A stretch of 64,000 bases of DNA, taken from positions 54,532,079 to 54,596,078 of the forward strand of contig CM049309.1 of assembly GCA_026874595.1 (NCBI GenBank), given 5' to 3'. This stretch comes from Sipunculus nudus. Lineage: Eukaryota; Annelida; Sipuncula; Golfingiida; Sipunculidae. Under the pieces are notes generated by a model. It ran no database searches. It saw only the letters and a list, made by a program, of their open reading frames with translations, and was not told the origin of the DNA. How positions within the stretch are numbered: position 1 is the stretch's first letter; every line of letters starts with the position of its first letter. A program made the translations under genes and the position numbers. Below, in pieces: positions 1 through 12,673 of the stretch.

Positions 1-810
1 GGTTTAACGTATATATGCATACACGCTCACATGGAAACACAGCTTAAAACAACCTAGATGAGCTAACTCTTGAAAAGGTAGACATGTCTAAAAGTGCAAA
101 GGGATGTGTGTTTTAGCTGTTAGAAGCTCACTGGGCAATATTATGTTGTGATTTAATTAAAAAGAAGTTTGCAATCTTCGTAATATTGTTTACTGCATGT
201 TCTGAATATATAAAATTCGGACATAATTGTTACACATACCTTAAACCATAAATGGCTTTCTACATACTTATGAACCCATTTAAGGCGTCCCCAGTATTCC
301 ATGTGATTTACCAGTGTCTCTCAGCCATTTCTGTTTTTGTATATTTTTCACTTATTTCTTGTACACATAATGGTCTCCCTGAAGCTACAGCTACTATGGA
401 GAACTGCAAAATAAAATCCAAAATATACTTTTCGATCCACTAGGGACGTCTTTTGTAGACTACGACTTTAGCTTTTCGGGTCAGTTATTACATAAACAAA
501 AAGAAGAATTGTATATAATACATCTAAAATGATAAAAGAAAAAAAAATCGTATCCTGAGAGGTGAGCTTCCTGTCGGAGTCAACCCTGAGGATTAACAAA
601 AACCCGCAACTCTGGCTTTATGAGCCAGAACACAACGGACGACCGTTATGCGCAATGCGCATGCTCATGAGAAAAGGTCGTTAACATCAAAATTCACAGG
701 TTCAGTCAAAGAGAACGAAATTTATTTAGCGGTCGTCTGATACTCGATCGCTTAAAGATCCGTTTTTCAAAACTAGCTTGTGATCTGTTTTGCTTAAATT
801 CCTCTGAGGC
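1..810. other. AT-rich non-coding stretch
   Basis: No exon, repeat or RNA gene could be supported here. The short open frames lack coding character. A GC-richer patch at about 560-690 contains tgcgcaatgcgcatgc-like sequence, which resembles a palindromic GCGCATGCGC-type factor site but is isolated. Confidence 0.5.
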
Positions 811-1045
811 AGGGGCGGATACTGGATCTTAGAAAGGAGAGATGGGACTTAACACCCTGACATAAGTGAATGAATATGACGAGATTGACAGTACACATCA
901 TTCTCGCGCGCAGAATTATAGAGGTAAAAACGGTCCCAGAAACAAAATCCGACACCATTTTTCGATATTCAGCGTACATTATTTCCAATATTTCCAAAAT
1001 TTTACTGTAAAAAAGAACATGGCGTATCCCTCTGAATCCGCCCCT
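811..1045. mobile_element. Possible small TIR element (MITE-like)
   Basis: The segment begins with aggggcggat (811-820) and ends with its exact reverse complement atccgcccct (1036-1045). Outside these 10 bp the arms diverge, and I see no convincing target-site duplication. No coding capacity is visible; the open frames across it are shadows of non-coding sequence. A chance 10-bp inverted repeat remains possible, but the GC-rich termini on an AT-rich body resemble a non-autonomous DNA transposon. Confidence 0.35.
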
Positions 1046-4000
1046 TTGAAAACGAGGGGATACGAGGAGATAACAAGATAAACCCATAGAATGTGGCAGC
1101 TATTCATTTCCTGCTACTGAAAAGAATCTTTACTTCTTCTGGTACGAACTCTTGTGTATAACTGCAATAAATGAAGGCAAGCCAGTAGAAATGTCAATTC
1201 CTTTTACATTGGCACCATTGTATGCTCGTCAAAGATAGGTTTTACTGTAGAAATGATTCATAGCCTATGAGCCTCTGATAGTAGAACCATTTCAGTATTT
1301 AAATTGAAAATGGACTCTTTAGAGCAGGACTATGGCCGGAAGTTTACTGATTGAAATTGAAATTTAAGGCAATAACCTACGTTTGACCAGTCAGAGTCAC
1401 ATCTGAGTTAAAATGGACCTATTCTCATAGTATCCGTGTATGATAGCCTCATGGAATATAATATTTTTTGCAAATGTATCAACAATTTGTTATTGTATCC
1501 TCCGAAACGGAATTGATTTTAGCCGGGTTAAGTCGCTGCATCGTTCTTTTCCGGACAACCCCTCTGTATCCGCTGAAATTTTCCTTAACTTGACATCATT
1601 AAAAGGATACATATGAGCTTGTACCTAGCAAAGACTGGTGGCGTCAGTTACAACCATTTTCACGTTGTGTCCATCCATGCATCCGTTTCACTAATATAGG
1701 CTTCTGCTTCATGATGGTCACTCATACGCTAACTTACACCAACGTTTCCAATTTTATTTATAAATTTCAGGAAAGGTGGCTCATTCTATCAAACTCCTTA
1801 ATAAAAATATGTTAAAATGTGAAGAAGCTTTAAAATGGGGAACTTATTACAAATAAATATTTTATTACAAACTATACTTGTCCTAGATATGGTTACCCTC
1901 AATCATTTTACAGTCTTGGAAGTCTTGCCTTTAAAACAGATTCATTTTATAAGAGAGTTAGAAGAAACTATAACACGGGAGGACACGGGGTTACACGGGG
2001 ACGTCCAAGAATAAGAATTTCATTCACCTTAATTGAGGGATATTTTTAAGGTTCTTCAGGCAATATCACATTCCACAAATGTGGCCTAACAACGTCCCAA
2101 CACCTCTTGCGTATAATTAAATCCCTCCGGGTGCGTCGTCTGTTTTCTGTATTCCTTTTATTTAGCATATCACTTGAGCTCGGTAGAGACAACTCTGTCG
2201 ACACTAGACCGAGAAGAGCGCACGAGCGTGGAGTAAACTGTCAAGGCAAACTTATTTCATGTATATACTAAAATACAATGTTCCTATTTAATGCCAGATA
2301 TCTGGGACACTTCCTGCAAGAAATAAAATACATGAAAGCACTTACAATATGATTGTCAAGATTTTTTAAAGCAATGGACAATTTCTTTTAACCACATTTA
2401 AATTTTCCAAGAGGAAGAAATATTCAATCGAATTCAAAATTTATTTCGTTATTTTTCCTCGTTAAAGTTCATGAAAAGTGGAAAAATTGCGCCTAGAAAA
2501 CTGTCAAATACATGAAACAAATATTGATTATTTTGTTGTTAGAGGGAAGGCAGCTGTCCTCCCACGCTTGGCTTTAACCCAGTATTTGCGTCATAATGTT
2601 TCGTTATAAATGAGCTTGTTATTTTGCGGCCCGCATAAAAAGTCACTTTCACGTTCTTAAATGCCTCAGCCCTGAGAAAGTATCAGACCCATCTGTATAA
2701 GTTATGTTCTCCGTTAAACACACACACACACGTTTCTTTATCTGTGCACTATCGGAGGTAATGCAATAAAAAAAATCACGATAAAACGGAAGTACACAAG
2801 TCGTTAAAAAATAAATCAATCCAGAAAAGTCAGACTGGATAAATCGTGTAAAGAAAAAAAAATAGATCATGAATTTTTGTAATATGTAGGAAATGGTTCT
2901 CAACGACCCTGTCACCAAGTCATCAAGTCGTCTCTGTCAAGGATGACGGTTCAGCGAGGATACATCAAGTTTTACTCTTTTGAATAACCTATTATTTTGG
3001 CATGACGTGTGTTGCATGCTTAACTATGTGCATTCCGAATAGCTACATTGTATTTCACATCAAGAATACTAAATCCCTACTTTGGACAAACAAGCAATTA
3101 AGTCCGCCTAAAAATGGGTAATATCGGAAATTACACTGTTGACCGTCAGGTTCAACAAGCACATGCTCAGACTCCTAACCCATGTCGAACGTGTTGATAT
3201 TGCTCCAGCGAAAGGAGAAAACAACTACATCTCCACATCGGGTCACTTTTCCAATGATTCTATAGGTAAATGAAAATTCAATTGAATTCGATTAGAAACC
3301 AGTTACATTTCAATTAAATATGTTACCGAAATAAAAATCGAAAGTAAACTGCTTCTGATGACAGATACATATAGATGTTTCTTAACAGTAACACCTATTT
3401 TCCTTTTTACACACTTATTGAAGAAATTGTAGCTGTTGTCAATCTTTGTTCCTGTAATTAAAATGAACAAGCCATCTTTCCAAAATGTACTTAGGAAGCC
3501 ATTCTTTACAGTTGTTATGACATAGCGTAAGCAAGTGAAGCGCATACACGGTATAAGTTTAAGCATTAATGTAAAAAGGAAAACAAATATAGCTTTCAGA
3601 CCATTGGTTGTGAAGCTGTCACACGTCTTAGTACGGGATGTCATAGTATGACGTCGCTGCTTTTCTCTGCCATGGCATGCACATTATATGTCAAGATATA
3701 ACTTTCGCCAGAATTTCTGTTGATGTTTGGACATTAATATTTTTATATATCTTATCAGATTAACTATCTATGTATGTTTCCATTCTTTCTTTCCATTTTT
3801 CATGTAAGGCCATGTATAAAAACTTTACGTGATAGCAAATTTTTCGTTACATGACCATTCACATTTTTTGCCACTAATTTAAAAAAGTAACACCAAAATA
3901 TCAAAATTTTCGGTTTTTCAGAAATAGATCTGTCTATAATAAATCAGGATATTTCATCGATCCCTTGCATAAAATTTAAGTTTAGTACGTTTCCAATAAT

Positions 4001-5849
4001 CTGGTTTAATTACTGCCATCTAGGCCTCAATTGAAGGTACTTGTTTTTTGTGAATATCATTATTGTTCCTTTTAATATTATACCGATTCCATTTACTCTT
4101 AACCAGGAAGTTAAGTTAAATCATTGGTCAATTCCACGGATCCAGTTTCCTCTAATTTTAAAGTCAAAGGGAAAATGTGCCAATTTTACGAATTTTCACA
4201 ATCAGGTTTTTCTCAAACTTTCACAAACAAAGAAAAAAATGGATGCAAGTTTCTGTTCAGATCTTTCAACTCAGTACAGCAAATACAATTAAAATGTCAA
4301 ATTTGTGCCAAATGTCATTACAAGTTGCTGACTGTAGAAATCTGGTCCACGTGACGTAAAATCTTCAAGTGACTAGTTCAATTTGAAAAATGCTTATGTA
4401 GCACAATATAGGAATATGAATCTATCATACTGAAGTTTTTTTCATTAAGCACTTACAATTTTCGTAGATAATTATTAGCAAGACTACTGAGAAGCTTCTA
4501 TAGTTTTTTCAGTGTAGAGTGTTGTTTTTAATTATAGTAATAAAGTACTCGTTTGATAACAGCAGTGGAAGCCTACTCTTTCCAAGATTACACATCTTGG
4601 GACATATAGCAGTATCAACTTCTTTTTTCATAGACCAACAATGTGTAATAGTTCAGAAGATCATTTCTTTTCAATATTCGAAATATAATTTCTTATTATA
4701 GACTTTATGAACGCATGGATGTGGTCCATGTGCAAATCCTACAATATGATGCGATCCGACATGGTACGCACATTTCCATATATCAAATTTTTAATCAGGT
4801 TTTTTCTCGTTTAAAGAAAAGAGCATATTGTGATTCAGAATTAACACATTTAAATTTAGTGATTGAAGTAATTCCGCTAGAAGAAAAACCATGTTAAGCT
4901 TTTCCGTATCACTATTGTACTAGTCCAAGTGAGAGACTATGTGACCTGGTCTTGCCTTACAGGTTATCTCTGCATTTAATGGAGTAAATAAGCCAATAAT
5001 ATTTCATATCATTTTGGAGGCTTTCGAATGACTTGTTTTGCGTAAAATGAAAAAAAAAATCCACATAATTTATGACACTTGTGTGTATTTATTAAGGTAA
5101 ATAAATTACCAGTGAGCATAGAGATAACCCATACCATTATTATTTGCTTATATATTACCGTATAATATAATAGGGTTTTTCATTGACTAATTTCACGTTT
5201 TAGCATTGCGGCATCCCTCCCCCTCTGACAAAAGAGAGGAGTAGTGAAATAGAGTATAGCTTGTTGGTTGCCAGGTGTTGTGGTCCAGTTACAGAAACCC
5301 TACAGTGTGACATCCAAATCGGGTTACGGTTCTTAACATTTTCTGATTCATCACTCATTTTGATTAAATGATAACTAATATATAGCGCACACCGATAGAT
5401 AAGCTTATACCCATCTTGCTTTTTTATTTTAATTAATGTAAATTATATTTAGTTATATGACAGATACAGATTTTAGAGAATTCTGGCAATTTAGAGATAA
5501 AATAAGTATTGTTATATAACCATTCCATAATCACACAATGAGTAACTTATGAAATGACCGACTGCTGTCCAGTAGTTGATTTATTTATGATGTCTCACTT
5601 CACACGTACACAGGGGTTGTAAAGATTTCACGAAGGTGTAAACTGTATATATGCCGATAAAAGTATATAAAATATAATCGCATGTACTAAATGTGTAATT
5701 AATATTATTTAGGCTATACTTACATGTTTATATGCAAGAGTCGTTCTTAAAAATCGTGGCAAGTAATCCATTCGCCCATTTATATTTTTCCTTAATCCAG
5801 AAACCTGAACGATGACGGCGGGCACAGGGGATTTCAACTACTTACACAA
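1046..5849. other. AT-rich non-coding stretch
   Basis: No gene was recognised. There is a short (CA)n run near 2720 and several chance frames of 60-113 codons, most without a signal peptide, domain or splice-site pattern. The frame at 3303-3644 (-) is AT-driven and has no recognisable domain. Confidence 0.5.
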
Positions 5850-6014
5850 GGGGGGGGGGGGGGGGAGCAACGTTTCCTTCACGTCCACATTCCATCCACC
5901 CAAACACAGACAAACACATTTTTCTTTTAGATGTTTCACATAAGATCTAGAAACAAAAGATTGCCAGATGATAGTTACAGCGGGACACTAGAACAAAGGG
6001 TCTAGGACCTGGCG

Positions 6015-6047
<33 letters not shown>
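5850..6047. repeat. Poly(G) and poly(C) tracts 150 bp apart
   Basis: A run of 16 G (5850-5865) is followed after about 150 bp by a run of 32 C (6016-6047). The two are complementary and could pair as a long hairpin, or each could form a quadruplex or i-motif. Homopolymer lengths are unreliable in assemblies, so the exact counts may be wrong. Confidence 0.8.
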
Positions 6048-7258
6048 AGGCCAGAATGTCTTACATCACTTGGTAAGTTTAATCATGTTAATTTCTGCAC
6101 AGCTCTTCTTGTTAATTTCACATTCGCGCCAATATAACCACAGCTTTGTAGGGAAGGCAGTTCAGTAGGGAGAATTTAAACATTTACTTTAAAAATGAAG
6201 AAATTGCTCTCCATTTTTTTTCACAGTTTAAGGACAAAAAAATCTTAGGAATTTCCAGATATACTGATCTTCTTTTGTATATGATAAGCTAGGAGCTAAT
6301 TCAATCAAGGGTCTACTTTGCGGTAAGCGTGAGAGCGTGTTTAGAGTAAACAAATTTTCATGCAAGGTCACTGCGTTTTTTTTTCTCGTCTGCTTCGAAA
6401 AAAAAACGCAGACTTCTAGAGTAGAGCCTCAGTAGTTGACACCATCAATCGCTCATCTTGAAGCCATCTAGGAAAGACCAATTCTTATCAGTCTGTCAGA
6501 AAAATGACACTTTGTGGTAGCTGTTTTTGATAAAACCTTAATCTCTCACGATGTATGCTTGGTTATCCTTACTAAATGTCAAAGATTATATTTAAAATAG
6601 GTTAGTGTACCCCGAACAGGTGGTGCTGGGTTTATAGGCCCACTCCGTTCCATCACCTAATGTCCACCAGTTTTCGCTATGAACATTATATTTGTTTACA
6701 TTTCAAGGGAAAACTTATAACGCAGGTAATAAGATTTTTTGAACTACGTAAATAAACCGCCTTACATATAATTGAAGAAACAAAATTATTCTAAAATATT
6801 ACATTTTACGACAATCCAGATCTACTAATGTTAAGTGATATCCATGACGATTCTCAGTTGACAGCTGTTGATAGGATGCAAGGTAATGTAACAAAATATG
6901 ACCATCTAAAACAAAGATGCCCACACATCTGGTCTGTCAAGAAAAAGTACAGGAAGTTGTAAAACATATACTGGAATTTTATTTTAAAATCCTGATCATC
7001 TTATTTGGCTATATATCACTTACTTTTTCGAAAAGATACATGCACTCTTAACAAAATAATCTCCTTAATCGAAGGAAAAATCGAGAAGATCTTAATAGAA
7101 CATCGTTATATTTCATTTGTGTTAAATTATAGATGATGAATTTTATCATTATTTTTGTCCCATGTTTTTAAAAACCTGATATCCAAAAGGCAATTTATCC
7201 CTATACCTACCTCGATTTCAAAAGACAGTGCTATAGATTGCCTTTGGGTGTATTTTTA
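6048..7258. other. AT-rich non-coding stretch
   Basis: No gene, RNA or repeat was recognised. Near 6378-6407 there are an 8-T run and an 8-A run inside a weak inverted repeat (cactgcg / cgcag flanks). Confidence 0.45.
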
Positions 7259-7307
<49 letters not shown>

Positions 7308-7522
7308 GTATTGTTCACATAACGTGAATTCAATACATCGCGGTGATAGTGCTCTACCGTATGGGAGCGTTTATAAATAATTAAAGTATGGATACATTGA
7401 CTTCATCAGTTTGTGCGACAGATCTGTTTCGTGAGAGCAGCATTCAAGCCGGCTCACTCTTCAGGTACAAAATGGAGTCTCCAGTTCTGTCGCAAAAACT
7501 GATGAAGTCAAACTAACCGTAC

Positions 7523-7562
<40 letters not shown>
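7259..7562. mobile_element. Hairpin element flanked by (TA)n tracts
   Basis: Two (TA)n tracts (7259-7303 and 7531-7562) enclose a 153-bp inverted-repeat element. The left arm at 7378-7422 and right arm at 7486-7530 are 45 nt each and match at about 40 of 45 positions as reverse complements; both contain the block tgacttcatcagttt. The loop holds a GC-richer core (7423-7485). The layout fits a TA-targeting MITE, or an element carrying its own microsatellites. It has no coding capacity. The 75 bp between the first tract and the left arm belong to neither arm. Confidence 0.7.
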
Positions 7563-7572
<10 letters not shown>

Positions 7573-8749
7573 TACATATTGGCCTATGGTGGGTTGGGCG
7601 TTTGCAAGAGCTTCACAAATGGAATATCAAGGCCAGGGAGGCACATTTGTATATCAAGGTAATGCTGCGTGGTTAAGGGAGCAGACAGCGTGTCATTGCC
7701 TCCGCCAGGAGTGTATGCTTTCATCCTAGTTCGTGTGGGTGTTTGTGTTGGGCGTGTGTTTGTAAGTTTGTTCACATCCTCACTCATGCAAACCTTTACG
7801 AATTCTGATAATATTTTCTGGGCATTTCAGGAATGAGCCATTGAACAATCGATTAGATATGGTGTCGATCAGGAATATTTTCCGGGTTCATGAACGTCAT
7901 CAAGGAATATTCACAAATGTACAGTTATTTATGCACAAATAGACCTCATAACTGATTGTTCTGAAATGTAAAGTTATAATTGATATCGAAATGTAGACTG
8001 GCCAGGGTTGATATGCATGATATTAACTAAGCCAAAAGTTGGGGTAAATTTTCAGCATATAACGCGTTAAACCTAACTTGGCTCTAGGCATAGGGATTGG
8101 TAATGTGGACATCAAGGTTTTAGTTAGCGCCACCTGTCACCACGTAGCTTATAAGTTCGTTCTTTTGATACCTAACCCATATTGGAGCCTATAACGGGAT
8201 TTCAGTGCAAATACAACGAAGGCCATTCAGTCATCGCCATTCTTGACCTTAAGCGTGACGTAATAATAAGCAATGAGAGGGAAGCGCCAGCCCCTTCAAC
8301 GACTTTGTGACCTACTAATATGCAGATACCAAGGATTCATTCCATTGACTTCACATCCCGTTTGTATAAGCAACAAACAAACCTTTTTTAGCCCTTGGCG
8401 TTTTTCCAGAAGCTCAAAACGCTTTGGTTAACATATTTATGTTAGTGTCAAACATAATTGACAACGACCTGGAAAGTCTATTTGATTTATGACAGAGGTT
8501 AAGGGGCAAGGTTGTTAATGTCATTAGACCAGCTGATACATTTACTACAGATTTACAAATTCAAAATTTGTTTATTATTTAATTTTCATACTTTAAGGAA
8601 CTTTTTACCTCTGCCTTGATAATGAAAAAAAAAATCAACAAGTCTCCTTCTATCACTTGCTTTGGAGGTTTCTGTCTGTCAGGCCGACAGGTCACAAAAG
8701 GTAACCGCCTGAACAAATTTTGCAACAATTAAGATCATCGGACTGATAT
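7563..8749. other. Non-coding; possible conserved element around 8080-8350
   Basis: No exon was recognised. The part at about 8080-8350 is less AT-rich than its surroundings and holds several common factor-type motifs (a CACCTG E-box, a TGACGTAA CRE-like site). This is compatible with an enhancer but not evidence of one. Confidence 0.3.
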
Positions 8750-8818
8750 AAAATGTAAGCTGGAGGTGGCGACATCTGTGTTGACCTGTTACCTGAAACT
8801 AGTGTAAAAAAAGATAAA

Positions 8819-8861
<43 letters not shown>

Positions 8862-9480
8862 TGGGTAATTTTTCACGGTAATTTAATGAATATGATTTGT
8901 AATTAAAAACGTTTTCTGTGTAAAACAATGATATTGCTGGATCACAGATTTTGACGATTTTAAAGTATTTACACATATATATTTTACATATGTATATTTT
9001 TCATGTATTATTTCCAATACAATTAATATAAAGATATTCTCAATATTTCCTGAGCCCCTGAGGCTTTGAGTAAAAGATCTCCAATTATATTTATACTGGG
9101 ATCGGTATGTCAATAGAAGCTGCAGGTGCTACCTCTTATGTTGACAAGTTTCTGTCAGGTCAAAATTATCTTTTCAAATTTTTTACATTCTAGTCAGAAA
9201 TTATGAACCCATTTGGCTTATATGTTAAGATCACTCATTCCTTAGAGTAGGTACCGTTAAATGGATCAATACCAATTGAAATAATTTTTTTTTTCTGTGT
9301 TTGCTTCCACATGAAAATATTCAGGTACCGGATACTTGCATGAGTAGGTAGACTACAGATGGCGCCACTAATGTTGACCTTTTTATGTGTGCTTGAATGG
9401 TACATTGAATTATTTCTTAATGGTATGCAGATTTAAGCCATATGTGTCACCACTAATGCTGAAGTGTAGCTAAAATGTTT
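8750..9480. repeat. Diverged recurrent motif plus a (TA)n tract
   Basis: A (TA)n tract lies at 8827-8859. A degenerate motif of about 25 bp, roughly (ggtgg/gcgcc)-acta-atgttgac, recurs near 8763, 9120, 9355 and 9440 at uneven spacing. The best preserved member, around 9358-9381, contains ggcgccactaatgttgacc. It may be an eroded minisatellite; the similarity was judged by eye only. Confidence 0.35.
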
Positions 9481-9839
9481 TTACAGTTTCACTGTGTTTT
9501 TTTTTTACCCACAGTCATGCACAGATTTGCCCGATATGAACGTTAGACCCTTGGGTCTCTTGTTTTGAATGAAAGCTACAGCTACCATTGTGATGATCGA
9601 CAATGGACAAATCGTAACCATTTAACCTGTATACATCATTTGCAGAAAGGTTCTGGTTCTGGTTGGGTCTTCATCTTGACAGAGTATAAGATTCATCAAC
9701 CTGACAGTGTGGGGTCGGTTATATAGTCAATGTAGGGAGGCCCCCACTTTACACATGTGTAAGGATAAGCTTATTAAGATCGAAACCTGTATGGTAGAAA
9801 TAAGATAGACGGATGTACATATCTAACGTATGGGGGGGG

Positions 9840-9905
9840 GTGGGGTGTCGAAGCGAGGACAGTCGGTTCTACAGTTCAGCCCTTTAACCACTAGGCTACA
9901 TTCTA
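9840..9905 (-). mobile_element. Decayed tRNA-derived SINE head
   Basis: Read on the minus strand, the stretch has an A-box-like gtagcctagtggttaaag (around 9880-9897) followed after about 25 nt by a damaged B-box-like cgcttcgacacc. This is the pol III promoter layout of a tRNA-derived SINE. The body downstream is not recognisable. A functional tRNA is excluded by poor stems. Confidence 0.45.
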
Positions 9906-10636
9906 TACCTAAACAGTTTTGTAATATAGTTCACTGCAGACCATATCAATTAAAAGAAGTTTGTTATTCATCATCGCAATTTGCTTTTCTCGGCATCACA
10001 CACCTACCTTTTCATTAGAGCAGGTTATCTGCAAAACTGTTCTTATGGGTTTTGTATCGGAATAATGAGAATATGGGCGTACACAATGGGTCTAATGTTT
10101 TAGCAGGTGACGAGTTGATAGAGGTACAATTTCATATGAATTAAGTTTTTAAACAAAACTTCTAATTTTATGGTAGTATTATGATTCCATTCATGCTTAC
10201 CCACCGATAAATATACCTTTCCTTAATATATGAGTATATCAGTGCGAGTGCACCGGTATAATGTGGTAACCCCTCTTACAGGTCATGGATGTCGATGTTA
10301 ACTTTTTCGGGATATTTAAATGAGCTTCAACAACTGGTTTAGTTGTTATGTCAATCCAGAACAACTTTAATTTGACTTGACCCTAAGGTACACAGGCATA
10401 TTAGATACCCTACCCTTTTTTAGCCGGAGGACTACCATATTCTGTTCTCAACTTGCTGATTAAATTGTTATTTTGCAAAACAATTATGAATTTATGTCAC
10501 ACATATATGTGTCATTGATTGTAAAGTCATAGGATAGAAGTGGTAAAAAATAACTTAAGTGAAAATGATGTTTCAATAATGCTTATTAAATTTCTTCGTG
10601 GTATTATTTATCGTTAGATAGGAGGTAGCCCATACT

Positions 10637-10644
<8 letters not shown>
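9906..10644. other. AT-rich non-coding stretch
   Basis: I see no gene, RNA or repeat with usable support in this interval. Confidence 0.45.
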
Positions 10645-10700
<56 letters not shown>

Positions 10701-10804
10701 AGGCCACTTCTCTATTAAGACCAACCTCAGCTGAACCGAGCGCATCCAATAAGACCACCTTTGAATTAAGACCACTTTTGGTAAGTCGAACAGATATAAA
10801 TATA

Positions 10805-10836
<32 letters not shown>

Positions 10837-10848
10837 CATATATATAAT
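10645..10848. repeat. (TA)n tracts enclosing a short taagaccac repeat
   Basis: (TA)n tracts at about 10645-10701 and 10796-10848 enclose roughly 95 bp in which variants of attaagaccacc occur three times (near 10715, 10750 and 10766). The arrangement, a short repeat bounded on both sides by (TA)n, recurs at 7259-7562 and 33574-33806. The long frame across this segment is a translation of the dinucleotide repeat. Confidence 0.6.
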
Positions 10849-12589
10849 AACTGATCCCAATGCCTATAATAAAACGTCTGTCATATAAATGCCTGTTATG
10901 AGAACTGATGCTAGAACATGATATATCACGTTATCAATTGTCTCTATTTACACATCAAAGATTAAAAAAAAAAAATTAAGGTGTAAATGCAGGACATCAT
11001 TTCAACATATTTCTTAATTTCCATATTAAGTCCTACAGCTGATTTAAGTGATTAGGAAATGTAGTGTAAATACTGAATGACATTGCGTGTAACCATTTTT
11101 ATTTCATCATGACTTTATGTTAAGATATTAGTTACAAATCTCAATTTAGAGTCACGATTAACAAGGCTAAAAATTGAAGGCTGGATGATGCATCCTACTA
11201 AGAACAGATATCAAATCAACTGGCATGTATTACATGGTTGCAAAAAAAAACAAATGTCAGTGCATTACAGGCTATTAGAAATAGCATATGGTTTTAAACT
11301 TGCTATAATATCTCATGTTTTAGGGTACTCTATTGCAATCTTATGTTCCACTTCTCTGCTTTTTATACATAGGGGTTAATTAAAGAAAATTTAGGTAATA
11401 GGGAAGTCATGTTTAATTAAAAAAAATTCCCACCAAGTTAACTTGGTTCCTTTATAATTACTTTCTATCCACGTAATTATGCTATAATCACCTCGAAATT
11501 ACGCCTAGTTCATGCAGGTTTCACATGTATTTATATCAGAATTTAATATGTATGTGGTAAAACATCCGTGCTACACCAAACTACGCCCATGGTTATTGCC
11601 AACCACCTGCATACCTCCTCACACACACACTATATACATACACACACACACACACATATATATATTCAAGAAAATAACTGTTATTATTTAATCCACACTT
11701 TGTTCATTGATGTCATGTCTAACAATAACCATTTTATCGAACTGCGGACTTCATTTTAGGCAGAGTAAACAAAACATATGAACATGTATATGAATCCCTT
11801 GAAGGCCGGTGTCTATCTCTTAACATTACCCATTTCCTGACAATTGTGCCGAATTAGGAAAGATGAGACTTTGGCCAAGATCTGTCATTCCATTTATCTC
11901 GACAGCTACCAATTATTATATATTGTTCATTTCTAGCTGCGCGCCAAATATGATCTCATATTCCCACTGAGTCCTCAGTTCCAATATGGCTATGGTTTGC
12001 AATTGCTGCCCACGAGCCTTGGCTTCCTTCCCAGGGCTCCCTCCCCCGCTGAATTTATAATCCACATTTTTGCAATGAAGCAGCTTCCTTCCCCACCCCC
12101 ACAGCTGATTAACAGGAAATTCCGGCCTTGGCATAATTAAGCATAGTGAAAACGGCCAACTCCCTTTTCCCACCGAGAGCCTGACGTATAATAACAAGCT
12201 TAACATTTCATTTTACAGTCATTTGATTTGACCTCTTTCGTCGGATTTACCTATCACATGGTAATCTCCTGGGATATTTATTGTCGATGTGTAGGATACG
12301 TACTTAACAAGTATTAAATGTTCGCCTACATGCAATTTATTCTCACATTTGTAAAGCAGAATATAATTGATACAACCACGTGTGTTTGGACATGTCATTT
12401 CCCAGCGCATGTGTGTATACTCTAAGCTGGATATACAAATAATTATATGCCTTGCAATAATTCGTCGATATTTCGACAAATAATTCGATAAGGGTGGACA
12501 GAAACGGATAAAGATATACAGCTGAACTAATAAATCAACAAGCAGGTTTTTTTTTCTTCTCAAATCATGTTAATAGCGATCGATTTGCG
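10849..12589. other. Non-coding; CA/TA repeat and possible conserved block
   Basis: There is a (CA)n/(TA)n patch at about 11620-11664. From roughly 11930 to 12200 the sequence is noticeably more GC-rich and complex, with motifs such as cagctg and ataattaag, and could be a regulatory element. No exon was identified. Minus-strand frames at 11916-12206 and 12219-12563 have no recognisable domain. Confidence 0.35.
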
Positions 12590-12602
12590 ATGTCCGATAA
12601 TT
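12590..12602. repeat. Target-site duplication, left copy (LINE 3' side)
   Basis: The 13-bp sequence atgtccgataatt abuts the poly(T) that marks the LINE's minus-strand poly(A) tail. An identical copy sits at 17287-17299, beyond the 5' end of the element. Confidence 0.9.
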
Positions 12603-12635
12603 TTTTTTTTTTTTTTTTTTTGAACAGAACAGAAC

Positions 12636-12641
12636 TTTATT
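12636..12641 (-). promoter_or_regulatory. LINE polyadenylation signal
   Basis: Minus-strand AATAAA lies about 15 nt before the poly(A) tail. It sits in a 3'-terminal block that includes ctgggcctgaggcc, and a related block is found at about 53.1 kb. Confidence 0.7.
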
Positions 12642-12673
12642 CAGGAAAAAGGCCTCAGGCCCAGAGTTCCAAA

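Noticed and set aside
10636-10860. 74-codon frame made largely of Tyr and Ile
   Set aside because: It is a translation of (TA)n microsatellite.
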